Shown: positions 37,753 to 46,425, counted from the stretch's first letter. The stretch is 64,000 nt of DNA from Chitinophagaceae bacterium (GCA_014379345.1 JACMLY010000105.1:1-64000), one strand, 5' to 3'. Notes: generated from the letters alone by a model not told the origin. Numbers and translations are program-made.

Positions 37753-37770
37753 AAGCCCCTCACGGGGCTT
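37753..37770 (-). terminator. Intrinsic terminator after the HMA gene
   Basis: On the minus strand a 7-bp stem AAGCCCC/GGGGCTT with a 4-nt loop runs into a T tract, starting 14 bases after the stop codon at 37784. Confidence 0.88.
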
Positions 37771-37783
37771 CAAAAAATTTTAA

Positions 37784-38152
37784 TTACAACGTTTTCTTCA
37801 TTCCTCCGCCGTCTGCCGGTTTCTTACAGCATTTAGGAAGTTCTTTATAGGATTCTTCATTGGCGGTAATATCGTCTGCATCATATCCCGTATTGGCGAT
37901 AGCCGTCTTTATATTCTCAATATTCGTGCGGTCTGTTACAAAGGTCACTTTGGTTGTTTTCCTCTTGTAGTCCACGGTCACCTTTTGCACCCCTGTCTCG
38001 CGGATCATATATTCTTCGATCCGCTTCTTACACATATCGCATTGAACAGTGGGGGTCTTAATCGTAACTGTCTGAACTGCTTTTTTAACCTGTGCAAACC
38101 CGGTCGCAGCAAAACCGGCAAGGGCAATGGATAATACTAATAGTTTCTTCAT
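37784..38152 (-). CDS. Exported heavy-metal-associated (HMA) domain protein
   Basis: A 122-residue protein with a signal peptide (MKKLLVLSIALAGFAATGFAQ), an HMA ferredoxin-like fold and a Cys/Lys/Gly-rich tail. The metal site is CDMCK within TPTVQCDMCKKRIEEYM, a variant of the usual GMTCxxC motif; a second cysteine pair, CC, lies in LPKCCKKPADGG. It may bind copper, zinc or another soft metal in the periplasm. It lies 23 bases after pyrE on the same strand, but a functional link to pyrimidine synthesis is not expected. Confidence 0.9.
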   Translation of the reverse strand: MKKLLVLSIALAGFAATGFAQVKKAVQTVTIKTPTVQCDMCKKRIEEYMIRETGVQKVTVDYKRKTTKVTFVTDRTNIENIKTAIANTGYDADDITANEESYKELPKCCKKPADGGGMKKTL

Positions 38153-38175
38153 GGGAATAAATTTATCAAATTTAA

Positions 38176-38808
38176 TTAAAACCCTTTCCAGTTAGAAGGA
38201 TCAAGACTCCAATTTAACAAAATTTCCTCCTGATCCGGGCTTACGATCGACCTTTCGATGGCCAGATTGATCAAAGTAGGGTAATCGGTGAGAGAAAAAT
38301 ACCTCAGGTTCCTGCTCTTTAACGCTTCCGCGGCCACCGAAAACCCATAATTAAAGATCGAAACCATCCCAACCACTTCAAGGCCGCTCTGTTCCAGAAC
38401 ATCCACTACCTGAAGGCTGCTTTTGCCTGTTGATATCAGGTCTTCAATAACCACTGTTTTCTGGTGCTGTTCGTAATAACCTTCGATCTGGTTTCCCAAT
38501 CCATGCTCCTTAGGCTTGGGGCGCACATAGATGAATGGAAGTTTCAACTGGTCGGCGGCCATTGCTCCCCAGGCTATACCCGCCGTAGCCACCCCTGCTA
38601 ATAATGCAGCTTCAGGAAACTCTTCAAAAATCACATTACACATTTCTGACTTTATAAACTCACGGATATAGGGAAAGGACAATACCTTGCGATTATCGCA
38701 ATATATAGGACTTTTCCATCCCGAAGCCCAGGTGAAAGGCTTGTCCAGGCTCAACTTTATAGCGTTAATTTGTAATAGCTTTTCAGCAACGGCCTTTTCG
38801 TTTGTCAT
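38176..38808 (-). CDS. pyrE: Orotate phosphoribosyltransferase
   Basis: A 210-residue type I phosphoribosyltransferase that converts orotate and PRPP to OMP. The PRPP loop is in KTVVIEDLISTGKSSLQVVDVL, and FTWASGWKSPIYCDNRKVLS is the family N-terminal block. The ATG at 38808 is preferred because relatives start close to it; an in-frame codon at 38823 adds five residues. It lies about 2 kb from pyrB and pyrR on the same strand, so pyrimidine genes are clustered but interrupted by unrelated genes. Confidence 0.95.
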   Translation of the reverse strand: MTNEKAVAEKLLQINAIKLSLDKPFTWASGWKSPIYCDNRKVLSFPYIREFIKSEMCNVIFEEFPEAALLAGVATAGIAWGAMAADQLKLPFIYVRPKPKEHGLGNQIEGYYEQHQKTVVIEDLISTGKSSLQVVDVLEQSGLEVVGMVSIFNYGFSVAAEALKSRNLRYFSLTDYPTLINLAIERSIVSPDQEEILLNWSLDPSNWKGF

Positions 38809-38959
38809 GCCGCTAAAATACAAATTTGAAAATTTGAAAATGTGAAAATGAGAAAATGGCTTTCTATCAACGGTAAAAACAGTTATCTATATTGACAACC
38901 AGGCTCACATTATTTTCATCCCGCAACTGCGGGACTAATTTGCTAATTTTCAAATCCCC

Positions 38960-39586
38960 ATGCATATCAAAGTTTATTTTGGCGACAAACCTCTTTTTCT
39001 TACCGATACGATGAATGATGAGATAGAACCTTACAAACATCATGATGACGCCATATTTATAGATGAATTTTCGCCACCGGCTATCAATTCCATTATACAT
39101 GAAATGAGATTGCAAAAAATCCATGCAGGTATTTTGTTCCATTCCGAAATTGAAAAACTGAAAAAATCATTTATAAAGAAATTTACCTTGATAAAAGCTG
39201 CAGGAGGACTTGTAGTGAATGAGGATGGGCTTCTGTTATTCATTTACCGCCGGGGCAAATGGGATCTTCCAAAAGGCAAACTTGATCCGGGAGAATCGCC
39301 TGAAATATGCGCTATCCGGGAAGTAAAAGAGGAAACAGGTCTGAATACGGCAGTCTTGCAAAAACATTTGATTACCACCTATCATACCTATGAAGAGAGT
39401 GGAAAGCATTTTTTGAAAGAAACAGATTGGTATCTCATGCATTCGCCGAACCAGGAAAAACTCGAGCCACAAACAGACGAACAAATCACAACTGCAGCCT
39501 GGATTGCCCCTGCAGAACTTTCCAGATACACAAACAATACGTATCTGCTGATCACAGATGTGCTAAAAACCGCTGGATACCTTTAA
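38960..39586 (+). CDS. NUDIX hydrolase
   Basis: A 208-residue protein with a roughly 70-residue N-terminal extension and a Nudix domain. The Nudix box is intact: GKLDPGESPEICAIREVKEE followed by TGL, supplying the catalytic glutamates near residue 115. The family hydrolyses nucleoside diphosphates linked to other groups. The N-terminal extension (YFGDKPLFLTDTMND...) is common in Bacteroidota members but its role is unknown. It is transcribed divergently from pyrE across a short gap with TTTGAAAA words. Confidence 0.92.
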   Translation: MHIKVYFGDKPLFLTDTMNDEIEPYKHHDDAIFIDEFSPPAINSIIHEMRLQKIHAGILFHSEIEKLKKSFIKKFTLIKAAGGLVVNEDGLLLFIYRRGKWDLPKGKLDPGESPEICAIREVKEETGLNTAVLQKHLITTYHTYEESGKHFLKETDWYLMHSPNQEKLEPQTDEQITTAAWIAPAELSRYTNNTYLLITDVLKTAGYL

Positions 39587-39647
39587 TTCGTTGATCTGTT
39601 TACGTAGGGCACAGAGGCGCGCAGAGGAATTAGGATTTAATTAATTC

Positions 39648-40073
39648 CTATTTCTTAGCAATCACAGCAACGGTAAGTCTGCTTATGCATATCAACTTTT
39701 GGTCTTCATCATGAATTTTGATATCCCACACATGTGTAGACTTTCCAAGATGAAGCGGAGAAGCCGTGCCGGTGACAAAACCTTGTTTGGCACTACGAAT
39801 ATGATTTGCATTGATCTCCAGTCCAACACAAATAGATACCGACGGGTTAATGATCAATGCAGAGGCGATACTTCCCAGCGTTTCTGCGAGAACACAGGAA
39901 GCACCTCCATGCAATAGCCCGTATGGCTGGTTGGTGCGGTGGTCAACAGGCATGCGTGCTTTCAGAAAATTTTCACCGATCTCAATAAATTCGATACCAA
40001 TATATTCTGCCATCGTATTCCTTCCAAAGACCGACAGATCATCGAGGCTTATTTTATGAGTAAACCAGATCAT
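39648..40073 (-). CDS. Hotdog-fold thioesterase (PaaI/MenI-like)
   Basis: A 141-residue hotdog protein. The signature is NQPYGLLHGGASCVLAETLGS, with the catalytic Glu in AET, and VGLEINANHIRSAKQGFVTG as the second conserved stretch. This pattern fits hydrolases of aromatic acyl-CoA such as 1,4-dihydroxy-2-naphthoyl-CoA (menaquinone pathway) or phenylacetyl-CoA. No men or paa gene is near, so the exact substrate is open. It follows coaD on the same strand with a gap of 71 bases. Confidence 0.9.
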   Translation of the reverse strand: MIWFTHKISLDDLSVFGRNTMAEYIGIEFIEIGENFLKARMPVDHRTNQPYGLLHGGASCVLAETLGSIASALIINPSVSICVGLEINANHIRSAKQGFVTGTASPLHLGKSTHVWDIKIHDEDQKLICISRLTVAVIAKK

Positions 40074-40144
40074 ATTATCATTTCAGGTGTGTGGCGTGGC
40101 TTAATCTTCATCGTTCATGGATTAACTTTAAACCTTACACTTCG

Positions 40145-40636
40145 TCATTGCTGTTTCTCAAATTTTCCATTCATAATAGCATTTGCGACAATATCCGGTA
40201 AGAATTGTCTTGCGTCGCCCCCATTTCTTATTACATCCCTTACCAGTGTAGAGGCTACTGAAGTATATTGAGGAAGGCAGGTGAGAAACACAGTTTCTAT
40301 ATTGTAATCGAGGCTTCGGTTCATGTCCGCAATGGCTTTTTCGTATTCAAAATCGTTGACATAACGGATACCGCGAAGTATAAAATTAGCGCCTACCCTT
40401 TTGCAACAATTGATCGTCAGACCCTCGTATATGACTGCTTCCACGTTGGGATTATTGTTATAAATTTCATTGATCCAACCCATACGCTGCTCTTCAGAAA
40501 ACATCGGCGCCTTATTAGCATTGCGGCCAATCCCAATGATCAGTCTATCGAATAAAGGAATAGCGCGATCTATAATATCGATGTGACCAATCGTAATGGG
40601 ATCGAAAGTACCGGGAAATAAGGCAATGCGCTGCAT
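40145..40636 (-). CDS. coaD: Pantetheine-phosphate adenylyltransferase
   Basis: A 163-residue nucleotidyltransferase that makes dephospho-CoA from phosphopantetheine and ATP. It opens with ALFPGTFDPITIGHIDII, holding the T/HxGH motif, and has the C-terminal signature VASTLVRDVIRNGGDARQFLP. In most homologs the latter reads SSS/T at the start. Length is typical. It follows pyrB after 50 bases on the same strand and is likely co-transcribed. Confidence 0.96.
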   Translation of the reverse strand: MQRIALFPGTFDPITIGHIDIIDRAIPLFDRLIIGIGRNANKAPMFSEEQRMGWINEIYNNNPNVEAVIYEGLTINCCKRVGANFILRGIRYVNDFEYEKAIADMNRSLDYNIETVFLTCLPQYTSVASTLVRDVIRNGGDARQFLPDIVANAIMNGKFEKQQ

Positions 40637-40686
40637 AGTGGTTAATTTTAATATTAATTTGGATTCTCCCGCCTCATTGTCGATGA

Positions 40687-41622
40687 TCAGTTGTTCATTT
40701 CCCGTCCACCCGAAAGAAGATATAGCACGGCCATCCTTACTGCCAGGCCATTTTCAACCTGTTGCAAAATGATTGATTGTTTACTATCTGCAGCATCACT
40801 ATCCAGTTCTACCCCACGATTGATAGGGCCCGGGTGCATAATAATAATCTCCTTGCTCAAACTATCAAGCAGTTTTTTATTGATACCATAGGCAAGATTG
40901 TATTCGCGGAGAGAAGAAAATAAAACCTGGTTCTGCCGTTCCAGCTGAATACGTAACACATTTGCTACATCGCACCACTCCAGGGCATTTCTGAGATTGT
41001 ATTCAACACGCACATCAAATGCCTCTTTCATATATTTTGGGATTAGCGTTGGAGGACCAGCTACCATCACCTCCGCTCCCATTTTCTTCAACAAATAGAT
41101 ATTACTTAACGCCACCCTGGAATGCATTATATCACCTATTATCGCAATCTTTTTACCTGCTATATTTCCCAGTTTCTCCCTGATCGAAAAAGCATCCAGC
41201 AAAGCCTGGGTAGGGTGTTCATTGATCCCATCTCCGGCATTGATGATGGCGGCAGGAATATGCTGTGCCAGAAAATGAGGAGCACCGCTTGCGCTATGGC
41301 GCATCACCACCATATCGACCTTCATCGATAAAATGTTGTTAACCGTATCCAGAAGTGTTTCGCCCTTGGCAACGGATGAAGCGCTGGCGCTGAAATTTAC
41401 CGTATCGGCGCTCAAACGCTTTTCAGCCAGCTCAAATGATATCCTGGTACGGGTAGAATTTTCGAAGAATAAATTAACGATAGTCACATCACGAAGTGAC
41501 GGCACTTTTTTTATCGGCCTCTGAAGTACTTCTTTAAATTGTGTAGCAGTATCTAAAATAGTTTGAATGTCCTGTGGAATAAGATCCCTGATTCCGAGAA
41601 GATGTTTAACTGAAAGTTGCAT
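40687..41622 (-). CDS. pyrB: Aspartate carbamoyltransferase catalytic subunit
   Basis: A 311-residue enzyme that condenses carbamoyl phosphate with aspartate, the committed step of pyrimidine synthesis. The carbamoyl-phosphate loop STRTR lies in FFENSTRTRISFELAEKRL and the later HPTQALLDAF block is intact. HPGPINRGVELDSD is the aspartate-binding region. The ATG at 41622 is chosen because it yields the normal N terminus (MQLSVKHLLGIRDL); a longer frame exists upstream. It lies 72 bases downstream of pyrR, which probably regulates it. No pyrI is seen. Confidence 0.96.
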   Translation of the reverse strand: MQLSVKHLLGIRDLIPQDIQTILDTATQFKEVLQRPIKKVPSLRDVTIVNLFFENSTRTRISFELAEKRLSADTVNFSASASSVAKGETLLDTVNNILSMKVDMVVMRHSASGAPHFLAQHIPAAIINAGDGINEHPTQALLDAFSIREKLGNIAGKKIAIIGDIMHSRVALSNIYLLKKMGAEVMVAGPPTLIPKYMKEAFDVRVEYNLRNALEWCDVANVLRIQLERQNQVLFSSLREYNLAYGINKKLLDSLSKEIIIMHPGPINRGVELDSDAADSKQSIILQQVENGLAVRMAVLYLLSGGREMNN

Positions 41623-41694
41623 TTCGGGGATCGAAGATAAAGGAAAAATAAGAATAGCAAGAAGAATAAGGCAAGCCAAGTTCAGCAAAAGATC

Positions 41695-42216
41695 TCATAC
41701 CAATGCCACTTCATCACGCCCGTCCCGTTGCTTCCAGAACACTTTTACCTTTTGTGAAACGATTGAATCGATGGCTTTACCGACATAATCGGGTTGAATG
41801 GGTAATTGTCTGCTGAAACGGCGATCGATCAGAATGCACAATTCTACTTTGGATGGCCGACCGAAATCGAGCAATGCATCCAATGCGGCACGTATGGTGC
41901 GGCCGGTATACAAAACATCATCGATCAACACTACGTTTTTGTTTTCTATGGAAAAAGGAATATCAGTATGATTCGGAATATGAAGTTCTTTACGGATATC
42001 ATCCCTGTAAAAAGTAATATCCAATTTGCCATAATTTATTTTATGAGCAGGAAGCAATTGCTGCAACTGCTGCACAACCTGGTCCGATACAAAAATTCCC
42101 CGGGGCTGAAGCCCTATTAATACAGTATTTTCCAGGTCTACATGATTTTCCAGAACCTGGTGGCTAAGTCTCTTGATCGTAAAAGCCAGCTGCTGTTCGT
42201 TCAATACTGTTTTCAA
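41695..42216 (-). CDS. pyrR: PyrR bifunctional pyrimidine operon regulator / uracil phosphoribosyltransferase
   Basis: A 173-residue PRT-fold protein. The PRPP loop is in KNVVLIDDVLYTGRTIRAALDAL and the family block ENTVLIGLQPRGIFVSDQ follows the first helix. In many bacteria PyrR binds nascent mRNA and attenuates pyr genes. No ATG is available near the N terminus. The TTG at 42216 gives MKTVLNEQQLAFTIKRL, matching relatives; another TTG at 42243 would add nine residues. pyrB follows after 72 bases, supporting a regulatory link. Confidence 0.9.
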   Translation of the reverse strand: MKTVLNEQQLAFTIKRLSHQVLENHVDLENTVLIGLQPRGIFVSDQVVQQLQQLLPAHKINYGKLDITFYRDDIRKELHIPNHTDIPFSIENKNVVLIDDVLYTGRTIRAALDALLDFGRPSKVELCILIDRRFSRQLPIQPDYVGKAIDSIVSQKVKVFWKQRDGRDEVALV

Positions 42217-42273
42217 GAAATAATTTTTATAAAAATAAGTCAAACGTCTAAATTAGGGAATTAACTCTCCCTC

Positions 42274-42978
42274 ATGCGATTATTATGGAGCATCTGGCGG
42301 CTGGTAGTCTTAATTTTTGATCTGCTGGTGCTTTATTTTTTGTTTGCCATTATTGGCCTGTTTTGGCCGAGGAACAGAGACGAATCCTTTCATCAATCCG
42401 GCATACCGATTATTATCCACGGTGATGGTTTTCATACGGAATTGTATTTACCTATCGAAGATTCGATTATCTGTTACAATTGGTTTGATTTTATAAGGGA
42501 TACAATCATTACTCAAAAACATAGTAAAAACAGGTACATAAATTTCGGTTGGGCTGAAAAAGACTGGTCGATTGCAGGATCAGAAAATAAAACAGGCGTA
42601 TTAATGGCTATGGAAACTTTGTTATGGCCCTGGAATAAAAGTGTTATGCATGTTCAATTAATGGATACCGTTCACCCGCTTAAACATCCTTTTACCGCAA
42701 AACGCATACTAAGTGCGCAACAATACAAACAATTAATTGCGTTTATCACGGAAGGATTTGTTATGAAAGATAACAAACCACGGGTTCAATCCTACAATGG
42801 ATACTATGGCTATGACTATTTTTTTTCTTCAAATCGAAACTATAACGCAGTCAACACTTGTAATCAATGGGTGGCTGATGCATTGAACATTTGTGGAGTT
42901 CGCAATCCCCGTTTCGCACCTTTCGGATGGAGTATTGCTTACCAGGTGAAAAAAAAATATTTCGCGCAGAGCCATTAA
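42274..42978 (+). CDS. TIGR02117/DUF2459 family protein
   Basis: A 234-residue protein with one N-terminal membrane helix (about 8-30) and the family pattern HGDGFHTELYLPIED, NRYINFGWAEKDW, LLWPWNKSVMHVQL and NTCNQWVADALNICGV near the end. The HGxGFHT segment and the Cys/Asn/Gln in the last block could be catalytic, as in papain-like or NlpC-related folds, but no activity is known to me. It is transcribed divergently from pyrR with a 57-base gap and ends at a long inverted repeat. Confidence 0.85.
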   Translation: MRLLWSIWRLVVLIFDLLVLYFLFAIIGLFWPRNRDESFHQSGIPIIIHGDGFHTELYLPIEDSIICYNWFDFIRDTIITQKHSKNRYINFGWAEKDWSIAGSENKTGVLMAMETLLWPWNKSVMHVQLMDTVHPLKHPFTAKRILSAQQYKQLIAFITEGFVMKDNKPRVQSYNGYYGYDYFFSSNRNYNAVNTCNQWVADALNICGVRNPRFAPFGWSIAYQVKKKYFAQSH

Positions 42979-43023
42979 GCAAATTGATAATTTACTTAAA
43001 TGCGACTAAGAATAACTTGATGA

Positions 43024-43106
43024 CTATGTTCCTTCTATGTTTCCATGATCCTATGTGATAAATTTTTTTCACCACATAGGATCATAGAAACATAGAAGGA
43101 ACATAG
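43024..43106. repeat. Long inverted repeat between convergent genes
   Basis: Arms of 34 nt (43024-43057, 43073-43106) with one mismatch and a 15-nt T-rich loop. Words such as GAAACATAG and GGAACATAG repeat within each arm. It lies between the TIGR02117 gene and the facing pruA and probably acts as a terminator for either or both. Confidence 0.85.
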
Positions 43107-43135
43107 AGAGACTAAACAATCTTTGGTTGGTACTT

Positions 43136-44764
43136 TTACCCTTGAAATGGGTAATGGTAATCTGTTGGAGGATTAAAAGTTTCTTTGATTGTTCTAGCGC
43201 TTAACCAACGGTAAAGATTGAGAATAGAACCGGCCTTATCATTTGTGCCGCTTGCTCTTGCACCACCAAATGGTTGTTGACCAACAACTGCGCCAGTGGG
43301 TTTGTCATTGATATAAAAGTTTCCGGCGGCATTACGTAATTTTTGGGTTGCGAACTCAACCGCATGCCTGTCCTGAGCTATAACTGCACCTGTTAATGCA
43401 TACGGCGATGTGGAATCAACAAGATCCAACGCCTCTTCAAATTTTTCAGCATCATATACATGTACTGTCAGTACCGGGCCAAAAATTTCGTCGCACATCG
43501 TAATGTATCCGGGATCCGTTGCTTCAATAACTGTAGGATCGATAAAGTATCCTTTTGATTTATCAGCATTTCCTCCTACCCATATATTCACTCCAGGATC
43601 TTTTTTTGCATTGTCGATATATGTTTTGATCTTATCGAAACTTTTTTCATCTATAACGGCATTAATGAAATTGTTGAAATCTTCTACTCCTCCTATTTTA
43701 AAGCTCTTTACTCCGGCTATCAGTTTTTGCTTGACGCTTTCTGCAATATTTGAGGGAATGTATGCCCTTGAAGCAGCAGAACATTTCTGTCCCTGAAATT
43801 CAAATGCGCCCCGCAACAAGGCAGTCACTACCACATCGGGATCAGCCGATTTGTGTGCAATAACAAAATCCTTTCCACCTGTTTCACCGACAATGCGTGG
43901 GTAAGACCGATAGTTTCCTACATTTTCACCAATCGATTTCCACATTCCATTAAATACCCCGGTGGATCCTGTAAAATGTACTCCGCCAAAATCTCTGTGA
44001 GCGAGGCAAACTTTTCCGATGGTAGGTCCATCGACATATATTAAATTGATAACCCCATCCGGCAAACCTGCTTCCTTCAAAATCCGCATGAACATTTGTG
44101 CCGAATAAATCTGTGTGTTGGCCGGCTTCCACACCACTACGTTGCCACACATTGCCGCGGAAGTTGGGAGATTACCCCCGATAGCAGTAAAATTGAAAGG
44201 GGTAATTGCCAGTACAAATCCTTCGAGAGGACGATATTCAAGCCTATTGTGCATTCCGGGAGAACTAATGGGTTGCTGCTTATAAATCTCACCGAGGAAA
44301 TGAACATTGAAGCGTAGAAAATCGATGATCTCACAAGCACTGTCTATCTCGGCCTGGTATGCGTTTTTACTTTGGCCAAGCATGGTAGTGCCATTCATGT
44401 AAGGCCGGTATTTTGTAGCAATAAGATCTGCAGCCCGCAAAAAAATGTTTGCTCTTGTTTCCCATTGCATATCAGCCCAGGTTTCGCGGGCCCGTAATGC
44501 TGCATCGATTGCCTGGTGTACATGTGACTCATTACCCGCATGGAAATGCGCTAAAGTATGTGCTATCTCATGCGGAGGATGAATAGGTTTGGTATCACCT
44601 GTCCTTACTTCTCCACTACCGATGTACATCGGTATATCTATCTGTTGCGATCTTAATTCATCCAATACCTTCTTCAAAATTTCTCTTTCGTTTGAACCCG
44701 GTGCATAGTTCAGCACCGGTTCATTTTGGGGGAGAGGGTAATTGAAATATCCCAGCATATTCAT
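43136..44764 (-). CDS. pruA: L-glutamate gamma-semialdehyde (P5C) dehydrogenase
   Basis: A 542-residue aldehyde dehydrogenase of the P5CDH group I type, which oxidises glutamate semialdehyde to glutamate in proline breakdown. The catalytic cysteine is in FEFQGQKCSAASRAYIP and the glutamate in RIVGETGGKDF; the NAD-binding loop lies in GVHFTGSTGVFNGM. The start MNMLGYFNYPLPQNEPVLNY matches relatives. It is a single gene; proline dehydrogenase is not in view. An inverted repeat upstream may be an operator. Confidence 0.96.
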   Translation of the reverse strand: MNMLGYFNYPLPQNEPVLNYAPGSNEREILKKVLDELRSQQIDIPMYIGSGEVRTGDTKPIHPPHEIAHTLAHFHAGNESHVHQAIDAALRARETWADMQWETRANIFLRAADLIATKYRPYMNGTTMLGQSKNAYQAEIDSACEIIDFLRFNVHFLGEIYKQQPISSPGMHNRLEYRPLEGFVLAITPFNFTAIGGNLPTSAAMCGNVVVWKPANTQIYSAQMFMRILKEAGLPDGVINLIYVDGPTIGKVCLAHRDFGGVHFTGSTGVFNGMWKSIGENVGNYRSYPRIVGETGGKDFVIAHKSADPDVVVTALLRGAFEFQGQKCSAASRAYIPSNIAESVKQKLIAGVKSFKIGGVEDFNNFINAVIDEKSFDKIKTYIDNAKKDPGVNIWVGGNADKSKGYFIDPTVIEATDPGYITMCDEIFGPVLTVHVYDAEKFEEALDLVDSTSPYALTGAVIAQDRHAVEFATQKLRNAAGNFYINDKPTGAVVGQQPFGGARASGTNDKAGSILNLYRWLSARTIKETFNPPTDYHYPFQG

Positions 44765-44793
44765 TTTTTTTTATTCTATGACACTAATTGTTA

Positions 44794-44814
44794 CGAATCA
44801 TTGTGAATGATTCG
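44794..44814. promoter_or_regulatory. Candidate operator upstream of pruA
   Basis: CGAATCAT and ATGATTCG form a perfect 8-bp inverted repeat with a 5-nt spacer, 30-50 bases upstream of the pruA ATG. The position suits a repressor or activator site; no regulator is known. A GATTCGATTGATTCGA near-tandem follows immediately. Confidence 0.35.
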
Positions 44815-44828
44815 ATTGATTCGACTCT

Positions 44829-45050
44829 AATTCTCAATATTCAGTGCCCGATGTTCAATATTCAATTGAAAAGCATGAAAGCCGTTGTTGGTGTTTTCAC
44901 CAACAACAGAAGCGTGGGTAGAGATCACATCATCTCACGATTGCCTTTTGTCCGGCGACACTTCTGTGGACGCTGTTGTTGGTGAAAACACCAACAACGG
45001 CCTCCAAGATATTACCTGAACATTGAGAATTGAATATTGAGAATTGAACA
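44829..45050. repeat. Outer inverted TTGAGAATTGAA-word repeat enclosing the 120-bp element
   Basis: The left side (44829-44867) and the right side (45019-45050) carry opposing AATTCTCAATATTCA-type and TTGAATATTGAGAATTGAA-type words; the outer 15 nt are an exact match. The hairpin-bounded element at 44881-45001 lies in between. Confidence 0.65.
44881..45001. repeat. 120-bp MITE-like element with terminal hairpins, copy A
   Basis: The ends are perfect 27-nt inverted repeats (44881-44907 and 44975-45001). Each end is itself a hairpin: GTTGTTGGTG, four T (left) or four A (right), CACCAACAAC. Inside, AGAAGCGT near the left end can pair with ACACTTCT near the right. The core contains AAGCGTGGGTAGAGATCA, similar to AAGCGGGGTAAAAGGTCA in copy B. 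No open frame. Target-site duplication is not evident. Confidence 0.75.
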
Positions 45051-45076
45051 TTTTTCCATTAAATACGAACCATCAA

Positions 45077-46172
45077 CTATGAACTGACAGTTTCTTTTTC
45101 CATCATCAGGTACGCTTTAATAAACCCATCCAGTTCACCATCCATCACCGGACCAACATTCCCTACTTCATAATCGGTACGATGATCTTTGATCATTTTA
45201 TAAGGATGAAACACGTAGGAACGTATTTGCGATCCCCACTCAATTTTTTTCTTTGAAGAATTGGCCGCATTTTTCACCACTTCTCTTTTCCTCATTTCTT
45301 CTTCGTATAAACGGCTCTTTAGCATCGTCATCGCCTTCTCCCTGTTTTCACCCTGAGTTCTTGCCTGCTGACATTCAACAATAATGCCCGAAGGTTTATG
45401 AGTTAAACGCACGGCCGTTTCCACTTTGTTTACATTCTGCCCACCGGATCCACCACTACGGAAAAATGCCCATTCCACATCAGCAGGACTCACTTCAATT
45501 TCAATTGTATCATCGATCAGTGGGTAAACATATACCGAAGCAAAAGAAGTATGCCGCCGTGCATTGCTATCGAATGGAGAAATCCGAACAAGACGATGAA
45601 CGCCGCTCTCAGCTTTTAAAAACCCGTAAGCAAACGGACCATCAAACTGTAATGTGGCGCTTTTAATTCCTGCACCTTCGCCGTCCTGCAGATCCAATTG
45701 AGTTACAGACCAGCCTTGTTTATCTCCATACATTCGGTACATCCGCATCAGCATTTCGGCCCAATCCTGGCTTTCTGTACCACCGGCTCCGGAGTTGATT
45801 TGTAATATCCCAGGTAATTCGTCTTCAGGCTGATTGAGTGTGCTTTTGAATTCAGCTTCTTCAATAAGCAGCTGTGATTTTTCGTAGGCTTCCTTCACTT
45901 CTTCTTCCCTGGCCTCCCCTTCCTTCCAGAAATCGAATAACACGGCAAAATCCTCCACAGCAGTTTCTACCTGCTCATAGAGTTTTACCCAGTATTCGTT
46001 GAGTTTAATATCCTTCAGGATCTGTGTAGCCCGGGCATTATCGTTCCAAAAACCCTCTGCCAGAGTAAGTTGCCTATCCTGCGCTATTTTATCACGACGG
46101 TTAGCGACGTCAAAGAAACCTCCCCAGAACCACTATACGGTCCCTCATAACTTTCAATTGTTCTTGTGTCAT
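45077..46172 (-). CDS. prfB: Peptide chain release factor 2, programmed +1 frameshift
   Basis: A 364-residue product formed from two frames. Frame 0 runs from the ATG at 46172 for 20 codons to CTT followed by an in-frame TGA (46112-46110); a +1 shift at CTT-TGA-C gives GACGTCGCT... and continues to 45077. RF2 reads UGA and UAA stops. Domain features are the SPF anticodon-like motif in [13 protein letters not shown] and the GGQ catalytic motif in [14 protein letters not shown]. The frameshift autoregulates RF2 level. Frame-0 length (20 codons) is a little shorter than the 25 of E. coli. Confidence 0.97.
46109..46125 (-). promoter_or_regulatory. prfB programmed frameshift site
   Basis: On the minus strand GGGGAGG (a Shine-Dalgarno-like stimulator, 46125-46119) is followed by TTTCTTTGAC, where the ribosome can slip from CTT-TGA to the +1 frame at the UGA stop. 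This is the standard RF2 feedback switch: low RF2 favours the shift. Confidence 0.93.
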
Positions 46173-46425
46173 AGGGCGCAAAAGTAATTTGAAAATTCGG
46201 GAATTTGAAACTCAAAATGGTAAGCTGCAATTCCTCCATTCGGCTAATTAGCCGATCGATCTTGAACTATGCTCCATGAAAACCATTAGACCGAAAGTGA
46301 AATTTTAAATGTCTTATCGATTATTTGTGTTCATTCAACGAGCAAATCGTCGCATTTAGCGAAAAGTATTCAGTATGCCTTTTATGGATGGTATTTTTGA
46401 CTTGTAAAGTACAGATCCGAACCCC

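Larger units (their letters stand above)
37273..37783. other. Gene-poor region with palindromic words and a possible gene remnant
   Basis: A 511-base stretch. It contains GGCTCCTACGGAGCC (37382-37397) and the related GCTCCTTCGGAGC (about 37429-37441), which form short hairpins, a possible peroxiredoxin-like remnant on the minus strand, and a terminator for the HMA gene at its right end. Confidence 0.6.

Noticed and set aside
37273-37783. Small RNA gene in the gap after the LEA14-like gene
   Set aside because: Only short hairpins are seen; no promoter box and terminator frame a plausible transcript apart from the HMA-gene terminator.
41623-41688. Longer N terminus for pyrB starting at 41688
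   Set aside because: The extra 22 residues are a hydrophobic run absent from aspartate carbamoyltransferases; the ATG at 41622 gives the normal N terminus.
43024-43106. CRISPR array or tRNA cluster in repeat-rich gaps
   Set aside because: The repeats are paired inverted arms without regular spacers, and no cas gene or tRNA cloverleaf is visible anywhere in the window.
45077-45958. prfB starting at the internal methionine at 45958
   Set aside because: It would lack the N-terminal helical domain; the frame continues upstream to the CTT-TGA-C shift site and an ATG at 46172.
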